64,000 bases of DNA, from contig QQVE01000059.1 in assembly GCA_003389325.1 (NCBI GenBank), forward strand, positions 62,001 through 126,000, in the 5' to 3' direction. Shown piece by piece: positions 16,611 through 25,803 of the stretch. The stretch's first letter is position 1. Every line of letters begins with the position of its first letter. This DNA comes from Planctomycetota bacterium (GTDB lineage Bacteria; Planctomycetota; Planctomycetia; Pirellulales; PALSA-1355). Position numbers and translations under genes: made by a program. Below the pieces are notes generated by a model. That model saw nothing but the letters and a program-made list of their open reading frames with translations, searched no databases and was not told the DNA's origin.

Positions 16611-16641
16611 GCCCTGCGTCATCCGACACGAGCACGCGCCG

Positions 16642-18804
16642 ATGCCCTCCCCTCCCCCGAACGTCGACTGGCAGGCCCTGGCCGACAGCGGGCGCGAAAC
16701 CATTGCGGTCTCGACGACACGCCGTCGCGTCCGTTGGTTGCTGGGATTCTATGCCTTGGGGCTGGCCATCGTTTGGGGCCGCGCCGTGCAGTTGGAGTTG
16801 TCCGGCGGAGAGGATTTTCGCCAGCATGCCGCGCGGCCGAACGAAACGACCGTGGCCGTGGCGGCACCGCGCGGCCGCATCCTGGCTCGCGAGGGCACGG
16901 TGCTGGCCGTCGACCGTCCGGCGCACGCGTTGGAAGTTCACTTCCGCTACCTGGAGTGGCCTCCCGACCAGCGCTGGCTGCGACGTCAGGCCAGCGCGCG
17001 ATTGACGCGTGCCGAGCGCCGCAACGAAACGAGCCGGGCCGCGGCCGAAGCCCGCGTCCGCGCCGAATTGGCCGACTTGCATCGCCGGCTCGCCCGCGTG
17101 TGCAACCTGAGCCCGGCGGCATGGCGAGGCCGGACGGATCGCATTCAGGACCGCGTGCACGATCTGGCCGCCAAGGTCAACAAGCGTCATCGCCGGCGGC
17201 ATCGCCAACAAACTTCGGAGCCCGATAACGACGACCCGCTGGGTTTGTGGTCCGTTCTGGCCGGGCTGTTCGCCCCGCCGGCCGAACTTCCGCCGGGCGA
17301 ACTGTTCATCGTCGAGCAAGACGCCTACCACCGCGTCTTCGAAGATTTGCCGAGCGAGGCCTTGGCCGTCATCGAGGATCACCCTGATGCCTTTCCTGGC
17401 GTGCGGATCGTCGAGCACTCGCGCCGTGCCTACCCGCAAGGCACGCTGGCAGCCAACTTGATCGGCTACGTTGGCATGGTCTCGCCATCCGGTGAGAACG
17501 CTGAGCAGCCGCGGCCGGAAAACGCCGTGACCGGGCTGCTGGGGGCCGAACGCCTGGAAGACGCCTCGCTGCGCGGGCAGGACGGCCTCGAACGGCAGAC
17601 ACGCAACCGCCGCGGCCACTTGTTGGCGGTTGACGTCGTGCGCGAACAGGTGGGCGGCGGCGACGTGGTGCTGACGATCGAGCCCGACTTGCAGCGCTTT
17701 GCCGAAGAATTGCTCGATCGTTTCGCCCATCGCCCGGCCGCGGCCGGCGGGCCGACTGCCTACGCCGGTGGAGCGATCGTTCTGGTCGACGTCCACTCCG
17801 GCGAAGTGCTCGTGGCCGCGTGCGAACCTCGTTTCGACCCCGCGGCATTTGCCGCCGGCGACGCGCGCATCGAAATGGTGCTGGCCGATCCCAGGCGGCC
17901 GCTGTTCGATCGCGTGACCCGCATGGCGATTCCCCCCGGCTCGGTCTTCAAGACACTCGTGGCCCTGGCGCTGGTGTCCGAGCAGGTGGTCGCCCCGGAG
18001 GACCCGTTTCAGTGCCGTGGATACCTCGACGATCCGGGACGGATGCGATGCCAGACGTTTCGCCAACATGGCATCGGCCACGGCGACATCTCGCTGTACG
18101 ACGCGTTGGCTCAGAGCTGCAACGTGTACTTCTTTCATCACGCCACGACGCTGGGAGCCGATGAATTGATCGACTGGGCCGGGCGATGCGGTTTCGGGCG
18201 CCCGGCCGCGGCGGACTGGCACGAGCAGGCTGCGGGGCACGTTCCCACCCCAGAGGACCTGCAGATCGCCACGCGCTTGCAGGCAATGGTCATTGGCCAG
18301 GGAACGCTCGAAGCCACGCCTTTGCAGGTGGCACGGTTATACGCGGCCGTTGCCAACGGCGGGTACCTCGTCGAAGCGCGCTTGACGAGGAAAAGTCCTG
18401 ACACAGCTCCCGCCGGGCCGCAACAACTTCCCGTCCGACCAAGCCCGGCGTCGCGGATTCCGGGCCTTGACGAAGCGGCCTTGGCTGCGGTGCGTGAAGG
18501 GTTGCGCCGCACCGTAAACGACCCCTCGGGCACGGGCTTTCGCGCCGCCAGGCTCGAAAGCGTGGCGCTTGCCGGCAAGACGGGCACCGCCGAAACAGGG
18601 GACGCCACCGACCATGCCTGGTTCGCCGGATACGTACCGGCCGGGGCCCCGCGGTTCGCGTTCGTCGTGGCCCTGGAACATGGCGGCAACGGCGGGGAAC
18701 ATGCCGCGATGATGGCCCGTCAACTGGTCGAGCGGATGCGTCAAATGGGTCGTTTCGCGGAACCCCGTACGGCCAAAGTTCCGCTGCCGCCGGGCAAAGG
18801 CTAG
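16642..18804 (+). CDS. mrdA: penicillin-binding protein 2 (class B transpeptidase)
   Basis: 720 residues from the ATG at 16642. One N-terminal membrane helix (about 31-47) is followed by the dimerisation domain, which includes a long arginine-rich insertion (about residues 110-210) not usual in E. coli PBP2, then the transpeptidase domain. The three catalytic motifs are intact: S434-VFK437 in PPGSVFKT, S492-C-N494 in AQSCNVYF, and K646-TG in LAGKTGTAETG. It cross-links peptidoglycan in the periplasm during side-wall growth. Presence with mreB supports real peptidoglycan in this planctomycete. No rodA is in the window. Confidence 0.92.
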   Translation: MPSPPPNVDWQALADSGRETIAVSTTRRRVRWLLGFYALGLAIVWGRAVQLELSGGEDFRQHAARPNETTVAVAAPRGRILAREGTVLAVDRPAHALEVHFRYLEWPPDQRWLRRQASARLTRAERRNETSRAAAEARVRAELADLHRRLARVCNLSPAAWRGRTDRIQDRVHDLAAKVNKRHRRRHRQQTSEPDNDDPLGLWSVLAGLFAPPAELPPGELFIVEQDAYHRVFEDLPSEALAVIEDHPDAFPGVRIVEHSRRAYPQGTLAANLIGYVGMVSPSGENAEQPRPENAVTGLLGAERLEDASLRGQDGLERQTRNRRGHLLAVDVVREQVGGGDVVLTIEPDLQRFAEELLDRFAHRPAAAGGPTAYAGGAIVLVDVHSGEVLVAACEPRFDPAAFAAGDARIEMVLADPRRPLFDRVTRMAIPPGSVFKTLVALALVSEQVVAPEDPFQCRGYLDDPGRMRCQTFRQHGIGHGDISLYDALAQSCNVYFFHHATTLGADELIDWAGRCGFGRPAAADWHEQAAGHVPTPEDLQIATRLQAMVIGQGTLEATPLQVARLYAAVANGGYLVEARLTRKSPDTAPAGPQQLPVRPSPASRIPGLDEAALAAVREGLRRTVNDPSGTGFRAARLESVALAGKTGTAETGDATDHAWFAGYVPAGAPRFAFVVALEHGGNGGEHAAMMARQLVERMRQMGRFAEPRTAKVPLPPGKG

Positions 18805-18887
18805 ACGCCGGCGAAGGCCTTCCAGGCGACGTTCGCAAGGCGTTACTTCAAACCAACTTAGAGAGACGCCGCGGCGGCCAGCGGGCG

Positions 18888-18916
18888 TTGCTACCGGGGG
18901 CCTCAAGCGGTATATT
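18888..18916 (+). promoter_or_regulatory. promoter of gyrA
   Basis: TTGCTA (18888-18893) and TATATT (18911-18916) with 17 nt between them, about 100 nt before the gyrA TTG. Confidence 0.6.
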
Positions 18917-19023
18917 ACCGGTTTGGTCCGAGGCCGGAATTGCAGACAGTACCGGCCCCGCTCTCGCTTGCCTCCGCCGATGCGGCGAGGCCGCGATTCT
19001 CGGTCTGCCGAAAGGACTGATCT

Positions 19024-21801
19024 TTGGCCAGCGACGGAAACGATTCGGGAGGTCCTCCGGGACCGGAAGCCAACGGCGGCGACCTGGGCCGTCTCATCGA
19101 GTTGCCCATCGAAGAGGAGCTGAAGGACAGCTACCTCATCTATTCGATGAGCGTTATTGTCAGCCGCGCGCTGCCCGATGTGCGCGACGGTCTGAAGCCG
19201 TCGCAGCGGCGGATCCTGGTCGCCATGAACGACCTGAATCTTTCGCCCGGGGCCAGCCGTGTCAAATGCGCCAAGATCTGCGGCGACACCAGCGGCAACT
19301 ACCACCCGCACGGCGAGGCGATTATCTATCCGACGCTCGTGCGCATGGCCCAGGACTGGAACATGCGCCACGTGCTGGTGGACAAACAGGGCAACTTCGG
19401 CTCGATCGCCGGATTGCCGGCGGCGGCCATGCGGTATACCGAGGCGCGGATGTCGTCGATCGCCGCCTTGATGCTCGACGACCTGAAGCTCGACACCGTC
19501 GACTTCGTGCCCACCTACGACGAGCGGCACACCGAGCCGACGGTGCTGCCCTCGAAATTTCCCAACCTGCTGGTCAACGGCGCCAACGGCATCGCCGTGG
19601 GCATGGCCACGAGTATTCCCCCGCACAACCTGGGCGAGGTTTGCGATGCGTTGATCCGCGTCATCGACAATCCCGATGTCGCCATCGACGAACTGCTTGA
19701 AGTGTGCCCCGGTCCCGACTTTCCCACCGGCGGCATTATCTGCGGCCGGGCGGGAATTCGCCGCGGATACCACACCGGCCGCAGCACGATTGTCGTCCGC
19801 GCCCGCGCCCGAATCGAAGAGTTCGGCAAGAACCGGCACCGCATCGTCGTCACCGAGATCCCGTTTCAGCAGGCTCGCGATCGAGTCGAGGAGCGTATTG
19901 CGGCGCTGGTGAACGACGACAAGATTAAGGGCATCTCGGCGATCCGCAACGAGAGCGATCTGAAAGAGCCCGTGCGGCTGATCCTGGAATTGAAGCGGGA
20001 CGCCGACCCCGACGTCGTGCTCAACCAGCTCTACCAGTTCTCGCCGCTGCAGGAATCGTTTTCGCTGATCTTCCTGGCCCTGGTCGACGGCAAGCCGCGC
20101 ACGCTGACCTTCAAGGGGCTGCTCGAAGAGTTCATCCGGCATCGGCTGACGGTCATTCGCCGCCGCACGCAGTTCCTGCTGGCTCGGGCCCGGGCCCGCA
20201 AGCACACGGTCGAGGGGCTGCTGCTGGCGCATGCCAATATTGACGAAATCATTCGCGTGATCCGTTCCAGCGCCAACCAGGCCGAGGCCAAAGCCCGTTT
20301 GATGGGCATCGAGGCGCCGGCCTCGATGATGCAGCGAGCGCTGGGCGAAGAAGGCTTCGCCATGTTCCAGTCGGAGCGCGGCGTCAGCGACACCTACACG
20401 CTCACACCCGTGCAGGCCGAGGCCATTCTGCGGATGACGCTCGGCCAGTTGGTCAATCTCGAGCAGGAGAAGCTGGGCGGCGAGTACCGTAAATTGCTGG
20501 AAGACATTGCCGAATACCTGCGGATCCTCTCGGACGACGCCATCATCCTGGGGATGATCCGCGACGACTGCCTGGAGTTGAAGCGCAAGCACGACGACGA
20601 GCGTCGCACCGAGATCAGCGGCGAGGAGATCGGCTCGATCGACCTGGAAGACCTCATCACCGAAGAGGCGATGGTGGTGACGATCAGCCACAACGGCTAC
20701 ATCAAGCGCACCCCGGCTGCCACGTACCGGGCCCAGCGTCGCGGCGGCAAGGGGATGAAAGGTGCCAAGACCGAGCTCGAAGATCCCATCGAGCTGTTGT
20801 TTGTGGCCAGCACGCACGACTACCTGATGTTCTTCACCAACCGTGGCAAGGTCTACTGGCAAAAGGTCTATGACCTGCCGCAACTCAGCCGCGAAAGCCG
20901 CGGCCGGGCCGTGGTGAACCTGCTCAATTTCGCCGAAGGCGAGCGCGTGGCCGACTGCCGCGCCGTGCGCGATTTCAACCTGCCGGACCACTACCTCATG
21001 ATGGCCACGCGCAGCGGGCTGGTGAAAAAAACATCGCTCGACAAGTTCAGCCGCCCGATGCGGGGCGGCATCATCGCCATCAAGCTCCGCGAAGATGACG
21101 AGGTCGTCGACATCGTGGTTACCAAGCCCGGCGACGAGATCGTGCTGGCCACGGCCAACGGCATGGCGATCCGCTTCGACCAGGCCGATGCCCGGCCGAT
21201 GGGCCGCAACACCAGCGGCGTAAAAGGCATCAATCTGGCCAAGGACGATCAGCTCGTGGGCATGGTCGTCGCCGAACCCGACGCTACGATGCTCACTGCC
21301 TGCCAGCACGGCTATGGCAAACGCACGTTCTTCGGACCCAACCTGGCCGGCGAGCAGGCTGCCGAGGATGAGACGGCGGCCGAAAACGAAACGACTGCCT
21401 CAGAAGGTGAATCGGACGAAGTGGGTTCCGGCAGCCGCTATCGCACCCAGCGCCGCGGCGGTAAGGGACTGCGCGATATCAAAACCACCGATCGCAACGG
21501 CCCGGTCGTTGGCGTGGCCTGCGTTCGCGACGACGACGAGGTACTGATGATTTCCGCCCAGGGCAAGATCCAGCGTATCGCCGCGGGCGACATCAGCGTG
21601 ATCGGCCGCAACACTCAGGGCGTGCGGATCATGAGCCTCGACGAGGCCGACACGCTGGCAGCGCTGGTCTGCGTGCCGCGCGAAGACAACGAAACAGCCG
21701 TGCTGGCCGCCGAGCCTTCGGCCGGCGATTTGACCGGCCACGAAGCCCCGCCGGAATCGCCTCCCGAGGCCGACGAGACCGGCACAACCGACGATACCTA
21801 G
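19024..21801 (+). CDS. gyrA: DNA gyrase subunit A
   Basis: 925 residues from a TTG at 19024, preceded by AAAGGA (19011-19016) at 7 nt. The catalytic tyrosine is Y138 in AAAMRYTEARMS. The region around the active site reads SGNYHPHGEAIIYPTLVRM: the residues matching E. coli S83 and D87 are A99 and P103. Two copies of the GyrA box QRRGGKG occur in the C-terminal DNA-wrapping domain (571-577 and 809-815). Between them, about residues 777-802, is an acidic insertion, and the C-terminus has a proline/glutamate-rich tail. The boxes make it a gyrase rather than ParC. It breaks and rejoins DNA together with GyrB, which is not in this window. Confidence 0.95.
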   Translation: MASDGNDSGGPPGPEANGGDLGRLIELPIEEELKDSYLIYSMSVIVSRALPDVRDGLKPSQRRILVAMNDLNLSPGASRVKCAKICGDTSGNYHPHGEAIIYPTLVRMAQDWNMRHVLVDKQGNFGSIAGLPAAAMRYTEARMSSIAALMLDDLKLDTVDFVPTYDERHTEPTVLPSKFPNLLVNGANGIAVGMATSIPPHNLGEVCDALIRVIDNPDVAIDELLEVCPGPDFPTGGIICGRAGIRRGYHTGRSTIVVRARARIEEFGKNRHRIVVTEIPFQQARDRVEERIAALVNDDKIKGISAIRNESDLKEPVRLILELKRDADPDVVLNQLYQFSPLQESFSLIFLALVDGKPRTLTFKGLLEEFIRHRLTVIRRRTQFLLARARARKHTVEGLLLAHANIDEIIRVIRSSANQAEAKARLMGIEAPASMMQRALGEEGFAMFQSERGVSDTYTLTPVQAEAILRMTLGQLVNLEQEKLGGEYRKLLEDIAEYLRILSDDAIILGMIRDDCLELKRKHDDERRTEISGEEIGSIDLEDLITEEAMVVTISHNGYIKRTPAATYRAQRRGGKGMKGAKTELEDPIELLFVASTHDYLMFFTNRGKVYWQKVYDLPQLSRESRGRAVVNLLNFAEGERVADCRAVRDFNLPDHYLMMATRSGLVKKTSLDKFSRPMRGGIIAIKLREDDEVVDIVVTKPGDEIVLATANGMAIRFDQADARPMGRNTSGVKGINLAKDDQLVGMVVAEPDATMLTACQHGYGKRTFFGPNLAGEQAAEDETAAENETTASEGESDEVGSGSRYRTQRRGGKGLRDIKTTDRNGPVVGVACVRDDDEVLMISAQGKIQRIAAGDISVIGRNTQGVRIMSLDEADTLAALVCVPREDNETAVLAAEPSAGDLTGHEAPPESPPEADETGTTDDT

Positions 21802-21961
21802 TCGCGCGGCGAGGCCGTCGACACGTCGCCATCCGCATATCCGGACCGGCCCTCGATGCACGCATCGGGTGATTCGCCAGGCCACTTTCGTCATGCTAGG
21901 CTTACTCGGTATTAAATTCCCCGACGTTTATCGCGCACCCCCTTGAGGGCCGCCCACTGCC

Positions 21962-23284
21962 ATGAGAATCACCGTGATCGGAACCGGATACGTGGGGCTC
22001 GTCACCGGCACGTGCTTCGCCGAGAGCGGCAATCACGTGACGTGCGTCGATATCGACGAAAAGAAGATCGCCCGGCTCAACGCCGGCGAGATCCCCATCT
22101 ACGAGCCCGGGCTGGCCGAGATGGTCAAGCAGAACACCGAGGCCTCGCGGTTGTTCTTCACGACCGATCTGGCCGATGCGGTACGCCCGGCGAAGCTCGT
22201 CTTCCTGGCCGTGGGCACGCCCAGTGCCGAGGACGGCTCGGCCGACCTGACGGCATTGTTCAAGGCCGTCGATGCGGTCGCAGAGCACCTCGCCCCCGAA
22301 GCCATTGTCGTCACCAAGAGCACGGTGCCGGTCGGCACGAATTGTGAAATCGGGAAACGTCTCGAACAACGGACCGGCCGCGTGTGCGACGTGGCCAGCA
22401 ATCCCGAATTCCTCAAAGAGGGCGCCGCGATCGAGGACTTCATCAAGCCCGACCGCGTCGTGGTGGGCGTGCGACGCCCCGAAGTGGCCGAAGTGCTGCG
22501 CGAGCTGTACTCGCCGTTCCTGCGGACCGAGAAGCCGTTTCTGGCGATGTCGCCGGAGAGCGCCGAAATGACCAAGTACGTGGCCAATTCGCTGCTGGCC
22601 ACAAAGATCAGCTTCATCAACGAAATGGCCAATCTCTGCGAGCGCACGAAGGCCGACGTCAACGACGTGCGCCGGGGCATCGGTCACGACAGCCGCATCG
22701 GCTTCGCGTTCCTGTTTCCCGGCGTCGGCTATGGCGGAAGTTGCTTTCCCAAGGACGTTCGCGCGCTGGCCTCGACCGCACGCAGCGTGGGGTCCGAACC
22801 GCGACTGCTCGACGTGGTCGATCGGGTCAATACGGCCCAGAAGTCGATCATCCCCGAGAAGATCAAGCGGCATTTCGGCGGTCAACTGGCCGGCAAGACC
22901 ATCGCCGTTTGGGGATTGGCCTTCAAACCCCGCACCGACGACATTCGCGAGGCGCCGGCCCTGGTCCTCATCAACGAGATGCTGGAAGCAGGTGCCAAGG
23001 TGCAGGTCCACGATCCCGAGGCCATGGAAAACGTGCGCCAGATGTACGGCGACAAGCTGCTATACGCCGAGAAGCGCTACGGCGCGCTGGAAGGCGCCGA
23101 CGCGTTGGCAATCATGACCGAGTGGAAAGAGTTCCTGCAGCCCGACTTCGACTTCATGAAATCGCTGATGAAATCGCCCGTCATCTTCGACGGCCGCAAT
23201 CTCTACAGCCTGAAGCAAATGGAGTCCGCCGAGTTCACCTACTACTCGATCGGCCGGGCCGCGGTCGTGCGTCAGCCCGCCTGA
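21962..23284 (+). CDS. ugd: UDP-glucose 6-dehydrogenase
   Basis: 440 residues, normal length. The NAD-binding N-terminus is MRITVIGTGYVGLVTGTCFA. The middle carries KSTVPVGTNCEIGK and NPEFLKEGAAIEDF. The catalytic cysteine is C261 in GYGGSCFPKDVRAL. The C-terminal UDP-binding domain has VWGLAFKPRTDDIREAPAL. It oxidises UDP-glucose to UDP-glucuronate in the cytosol, a precursor for acidic exopolysaccharide or lipopolysaccharide sugars. It stands alone; its last 13 nt overlap the 3' end of a convergent small gene. Confidence 0.96.
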   Translation: MRITVIGTGYVGLVTGTCFAESGNHVTCVDIDEKKIARLNAGEIPIYEPGLAEMVKQNTEASRLFFTTDLADAVRPAKLVFLAVGTPSAEDGSADLTALFKAVDAVAEHLAPEAIVVTKSTVPVGTNCEIGKRLEQRTGRVCDVASNPEFLKEGAAIEDFIKPDRVVVGVRRPEVAEVLRELYSPFLRTEKPFLAMSPESAEMTKYVANSLLATKISFINEMANLCERTKADVNDVRRGIGHDSRIGFAFLFPGVGYGGSCFPKDVRALASTARSVGSEPRLLDVVDRVNTAQKSIIPEKIKRHFGGQLAGKTIAVWGLAFKPRTDDIREAPALVLINEMLEAGAKVQVHDPEAMENVRQMYGDKLLYAEKRYGALEGADALAIMTEWKEFLQPDFDFMKSLMKSPVIFDGRNLYSLKQMESAEFTYYSIGRAAVVRQPA

Positions 23285-23718
23285 GTGCCCAGCGCTTCGG
23301 CCAGCCGGCGGAAAGCATCCTCATCGAGGAATACCGCCTCGCGTTTCAATTGAAACATCAGGGGCGCCTGGGGCCACCCCAGCGGCTCGAGCAGCCGATC
23401 GAACGCCTCCTGCGGGCAACTACCTTGCAGGTCGACGAGCAGCAGCCTCCCGGCTCGATCGTACAGATTGCCATCGAGCTGCCAGTGCGTACCAGGCTGC
23501 GGCGAGGTCCACACGAACGAACCATCGGGCTCGCAGAACAAACGTTCTATCTGCCGCAGGGCATCGTACGCCTCCTCGAAACTGACCGGCATGGCAGTCG
23601 TAGCCAGTGCCTCGCGCGGGAAGACCAAGGGACAGATGCTCTGCCCCGCTAGAGCCAAGGGGTCGCCCATGCTTACCACTTCCGGCCGTGCGTGGATCGA
23701 AGCCTGGAACGCGTACAT
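23272..23718 (-). CDS. small hypothetical protein
   Basis: Up to 148 residues, convergent with ugd and overlapping its end by 13 nt. The part from residue 43 (MPVSFEEAYDALRQIERLFC) to the end is clearly coding in style: acidic and leucine-rich, with WQLDGNLYDRAGRLLLVDLQ and FQLKREAVFLDEDAFRRLAE. No domain recognised; it looks like a small soluble alpha/beta protein. Three starts are possible: 23718 (AGG 6 nt upstream), 23670 and 23592. I give the longest because its N-terminal text is not obviously non-coding. No functional link to the neighbours is visible. Confidence 0.6.
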   Translation of the reverse strand: MYAFQASIHARPEVVSMGDPLALAGQSICPLVFPREALATTAMPVSFEEAYDALRQIERLFCEPDGSFVWTSPQPGTHWQLDGNLYDRAGRLLLVDLQGSCPQEAFDRLLEPLGWPQAPLMFQLKREAVFLDEDAFRRLAEALGTQAG

Positions 23719-23862
23719 CGAAACCTACCAGGAACAATGCCCCTCGACATCGCTGCAGAAACCCAGGGTGCTGCGAGCGCGGCGCTTGGTTGACAACGGC
23801 CGCTACTATATCATTTCGGGACGGCACCGCGGTTGATTCGAGTTCACTCTGGCGAGTTTGGC

Positions 23863-24204
23863 ATGACCGGCGTTCTCCAAGTCGTCACCACCGTCGACAG
23901 CAAGCAACAGGCAGACAAGCTAGCCGAGGCTCTCGTGGCCCGCCGGTTGGCCGCCTGCGTGCAAGTGTCCGGGCCGATCACAAGCACCTACCACTGGCAG
24001 GGAAAAGTCGAAAGCGGCGAAGAATGGATCTGCGCAATCAAGTCGCTGTCCGCGAAGTACAAGTCGCTCGAACAGGCGATTGTCGAACTGCATCCCTACG
24101 ACGTGCCCGAGATCCTGGCGTTTGACGTCGTGGCGGGCCATCGCGGCTACCTCGACTGGCTGGCCGCCGAGCTGGGCGGGGGGCCCGAGCAGCGTCCCGC
24201 CTGA
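23863..24204 (+). CDS. cutA: divalent-cation tolerance protein CutA
   Basis: 113 residues from the ATG at 23863, normal for the small trimeric CutA1 family. Family motifs are VVTTVDSKQQADKLAEALV, RRLAACVQV, STYHWQGKVESGEEW and the end motif HPYDVPEILAFDV. CutA was linked to copper and other metal tolerance in E. coli, but its biochemical role is still unclear. It stands between two leftward genes and so is probably a single-gene unit. Confidence 0.93.
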   Translation: MTGVLQVVTTVDSKQQADKLAEALVARRLAACVQVSGPITSTYHWQGKVESGEEWICAIKSLSAKYKSLEQAIVELHPYDVPEILAFDVVAGHRGYLDWLAAELGGGPEQRPA

Positions 24205-24217
24205 AGCCATGCGCCTT

Positions 24218-24631
24218 CTACTTGTCCCAGCCGCGTTCCACGCCGGCGCGGCGGGCCGTGTCGTACATCGACTGGCTCGGCGAGACGTAGGTTTTTCGAT
24301 CTCGGTCGACGGCCGCGTCCAGGGCTGCCGATAGCTCGTCGGCCATCTTCGCCACGTCCTGCGGACCGTCCATCGCCGCCAGCGTGCGCGGCCCGAAAAA
24401 GCCGTCATCGCGCAGTTGCCGGATCATGGCTTCGGCCGTCGCTTGCTTCTGAGCGGGGTCGGCGTCGCGCCAGAGGCTCATGGCGTCGTGGGGCAGCAGC
24501 GGCTGGGCCGTGCTGGGGCGCTCGCGGCACGACGCCAAGGCCGCCAAGAGGGCGACCGCCATGGCATACTGCGAGAAAGGCAAGCGACGACGATTCCCAG
24601 TGTTCGCGACAGGTCGATGGGGCATTCTCAA
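24218..24631 (-). CDS. small predicted lipoprotein
   Basis: 137 residues. The N-terminus has a basic stretch, a hydrophobic helix and a lipobox-like end (AMAVALLAALASC), so it is probably acylated at that cysteine and held in a membrane. The rest is helical and charged, with MSLWRDADPAQKQATAEAMI and DDGFFGPRTLAAMDGPQD. I recognise no domain. Its ATG overlaps the stop of the upstream zinc-ribbon gene by 4 nt (ATGA), so the two are translated together and may work together. Confidence 0.7.
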   Translation of the reverse strand: MRMPHRPVANTGNRRRLPFSQYAMAVALLAALASCRERPSTAQPLLPHDAMSLWRDADPAQKQATAEAMIRQLRDDGFFGPRTLAAMDGPQDVAKMADELSAALDAAVDRDRKTYVSPSQSMYDTARRAGVERGWDK

Positions 24632-25698
24632 GTCGCCGGATCTTCACCTTCGCCTGGCGGCTTGGCCGCTTCGGCCGGCTGAATCTTGGCCAGGTCCTTC
24701 TTGTACGCCTCAAGCGAACTAGCCAAATCCTTGTTCTCGGGATCGGCCTCCACCAGCTTGGCTTGCACCTCGATGGCCTGCTCATACTTGGGAATGGCCT
24801 CGGCGTCCTTGCCCTTGCGCGTCAGCAGCTTCGCACTTCCCACCAGCGCCTCGACTAGGCGTTGCTGGTATTCAACGTTTCCGGGTTGATCCTGGAGAAG
24901 CGACTGCATGAGCTTCGCGACCTTGTCCCAGGCAGTCAGCGCGAAATCCTGCCGACCCGGTGCTTGGGCCTGCAAGATGGCCGAATAGCGAAGCATCGCC
25001 GCATGGTCATCTCGAAAGGAGGGCTCCGCAGGAAACTTCTGAGCCAAGGCAGTGTACTCGCTATCGACAACCTCGATCGTGAACAGCAAACCGCGTGCAT
25101 GGTCCCCGATCGAGACATTCTTGACAGTCACCCATTCCATCGGACCGGCCATGGCCAGCGCCGTGGCTTTCAAGCTGGGATAACTCTCCGGCCCCAAGTC
25201 GGCCTCGCGCATCTGGCGGATCGTGTCCACACCTTGTGCAAGCGTATCGTCGCAGTTGGCCGATCCGACGCTCGCTTCGACGCCGGCAAGCAGGTATTGG
25301 GCCGAGGCCACCTGTGGCCGCTTGGTTTCGTCGCCGCGATGCTTCTGAATGATTTTCTGATAGTAGGCAGCGGCGGGTTGCAGGAGTTTTTCCCGCGCGC
25401 TGCGACTATCGAGGTTGGGCTTCTCCTCACCTGTCGCGGCGAGCACGATCCGGTCGATGGCCTCCGCCGCCGCGGCCACGTCATCTTGCAGTTCGTCGCG
25501 TTCGTGCATCGCGTTCAGGGCCACCATGGTCGAACCTGCGGCAAACGTGGCCATGGCCACTAGCAGGAAAGACACGAGAATCGTAACCCAGTGGCCCCGG
25601 CGCTTACTGGAGGCAACGGGAGCTCCGCAACTGGGGCAGGTCGGCGGATCGCCGAACATGACAGGCTCGAATTCTTTCTGGCACGTGGCACATTGCAT
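24628..25698 (-). CDS. zinc-ribbon membrane protein with tetratricopeptide-like region
   Basis: 356 residues. A short zinc ribbon at the N-terminus has two CxxC pairs (MQCATCQKEF and PTCPSCGAPV), then a single membrane helix (about residues 37-60, HWVTILVSFLLVAMATFAAG). The remaining 290 residues are helical and, in the C-terminal third, repeat-like (VAKLMQSLLQDQPGNVEYQQ and ALVGSAKLLTRKGKDAEAIP), resembling TPR units. The zinc ribbon would be cytosolic and the TPR part extracytosolic. Planctomycetes have many such proteins of unknown role. It is co-translated with the small lipoprotein behind it. Confidence 0.72.
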   Translation of the reverse strand: MQCATCQKEFEPVMFGDPPTCPSCGAPVASSKRRGHWVTILVSFLLVAMATFAAGSTMVALNAMHERDELQDDVAAAAEAIDRIVLAATGEEKPNLDSRSAREKLLQPAAAYYQKIIQKHRGDETKRPQVASAQYLLAGVEASVGSANCDDTLAQGVDTIRQMREADLGPESYPSLKATALAMAGPMEWVTVKNVSIGDHARGLLFTIEVVDSEYTALAQKFPAEPSFRDDHAAMLRYSAILQAQAPGRQDFALTAWDKVAKLMQSLLQDQPGNVEYQQRLVEALVGSAKLLTRKGKDAEAIPKYEQAIEVQAKLVEADPENKDLASSLEAYKKDLAKIQPAEAAKPPGEGEDPAT

Positions 25699-25803
25699 GG
25701 CGGCTGACTCTACGAATCGGGGGCACAGAACAAGCCCCCATTCTCGCCACGGCCGTTGTGGCAGTCAATTCGTGGCCCCGCTCGGACGGGGCGTTCCTGC
25801 GCA

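Noticed and set aside
18337..21309. 990-residue open frame on the minus strand across PBP2 and gyrA
   Set aside because: It is the reverse shadow of two clear genes in GC-rich DNA; composition is rich in H, R, V, D, with no domain.
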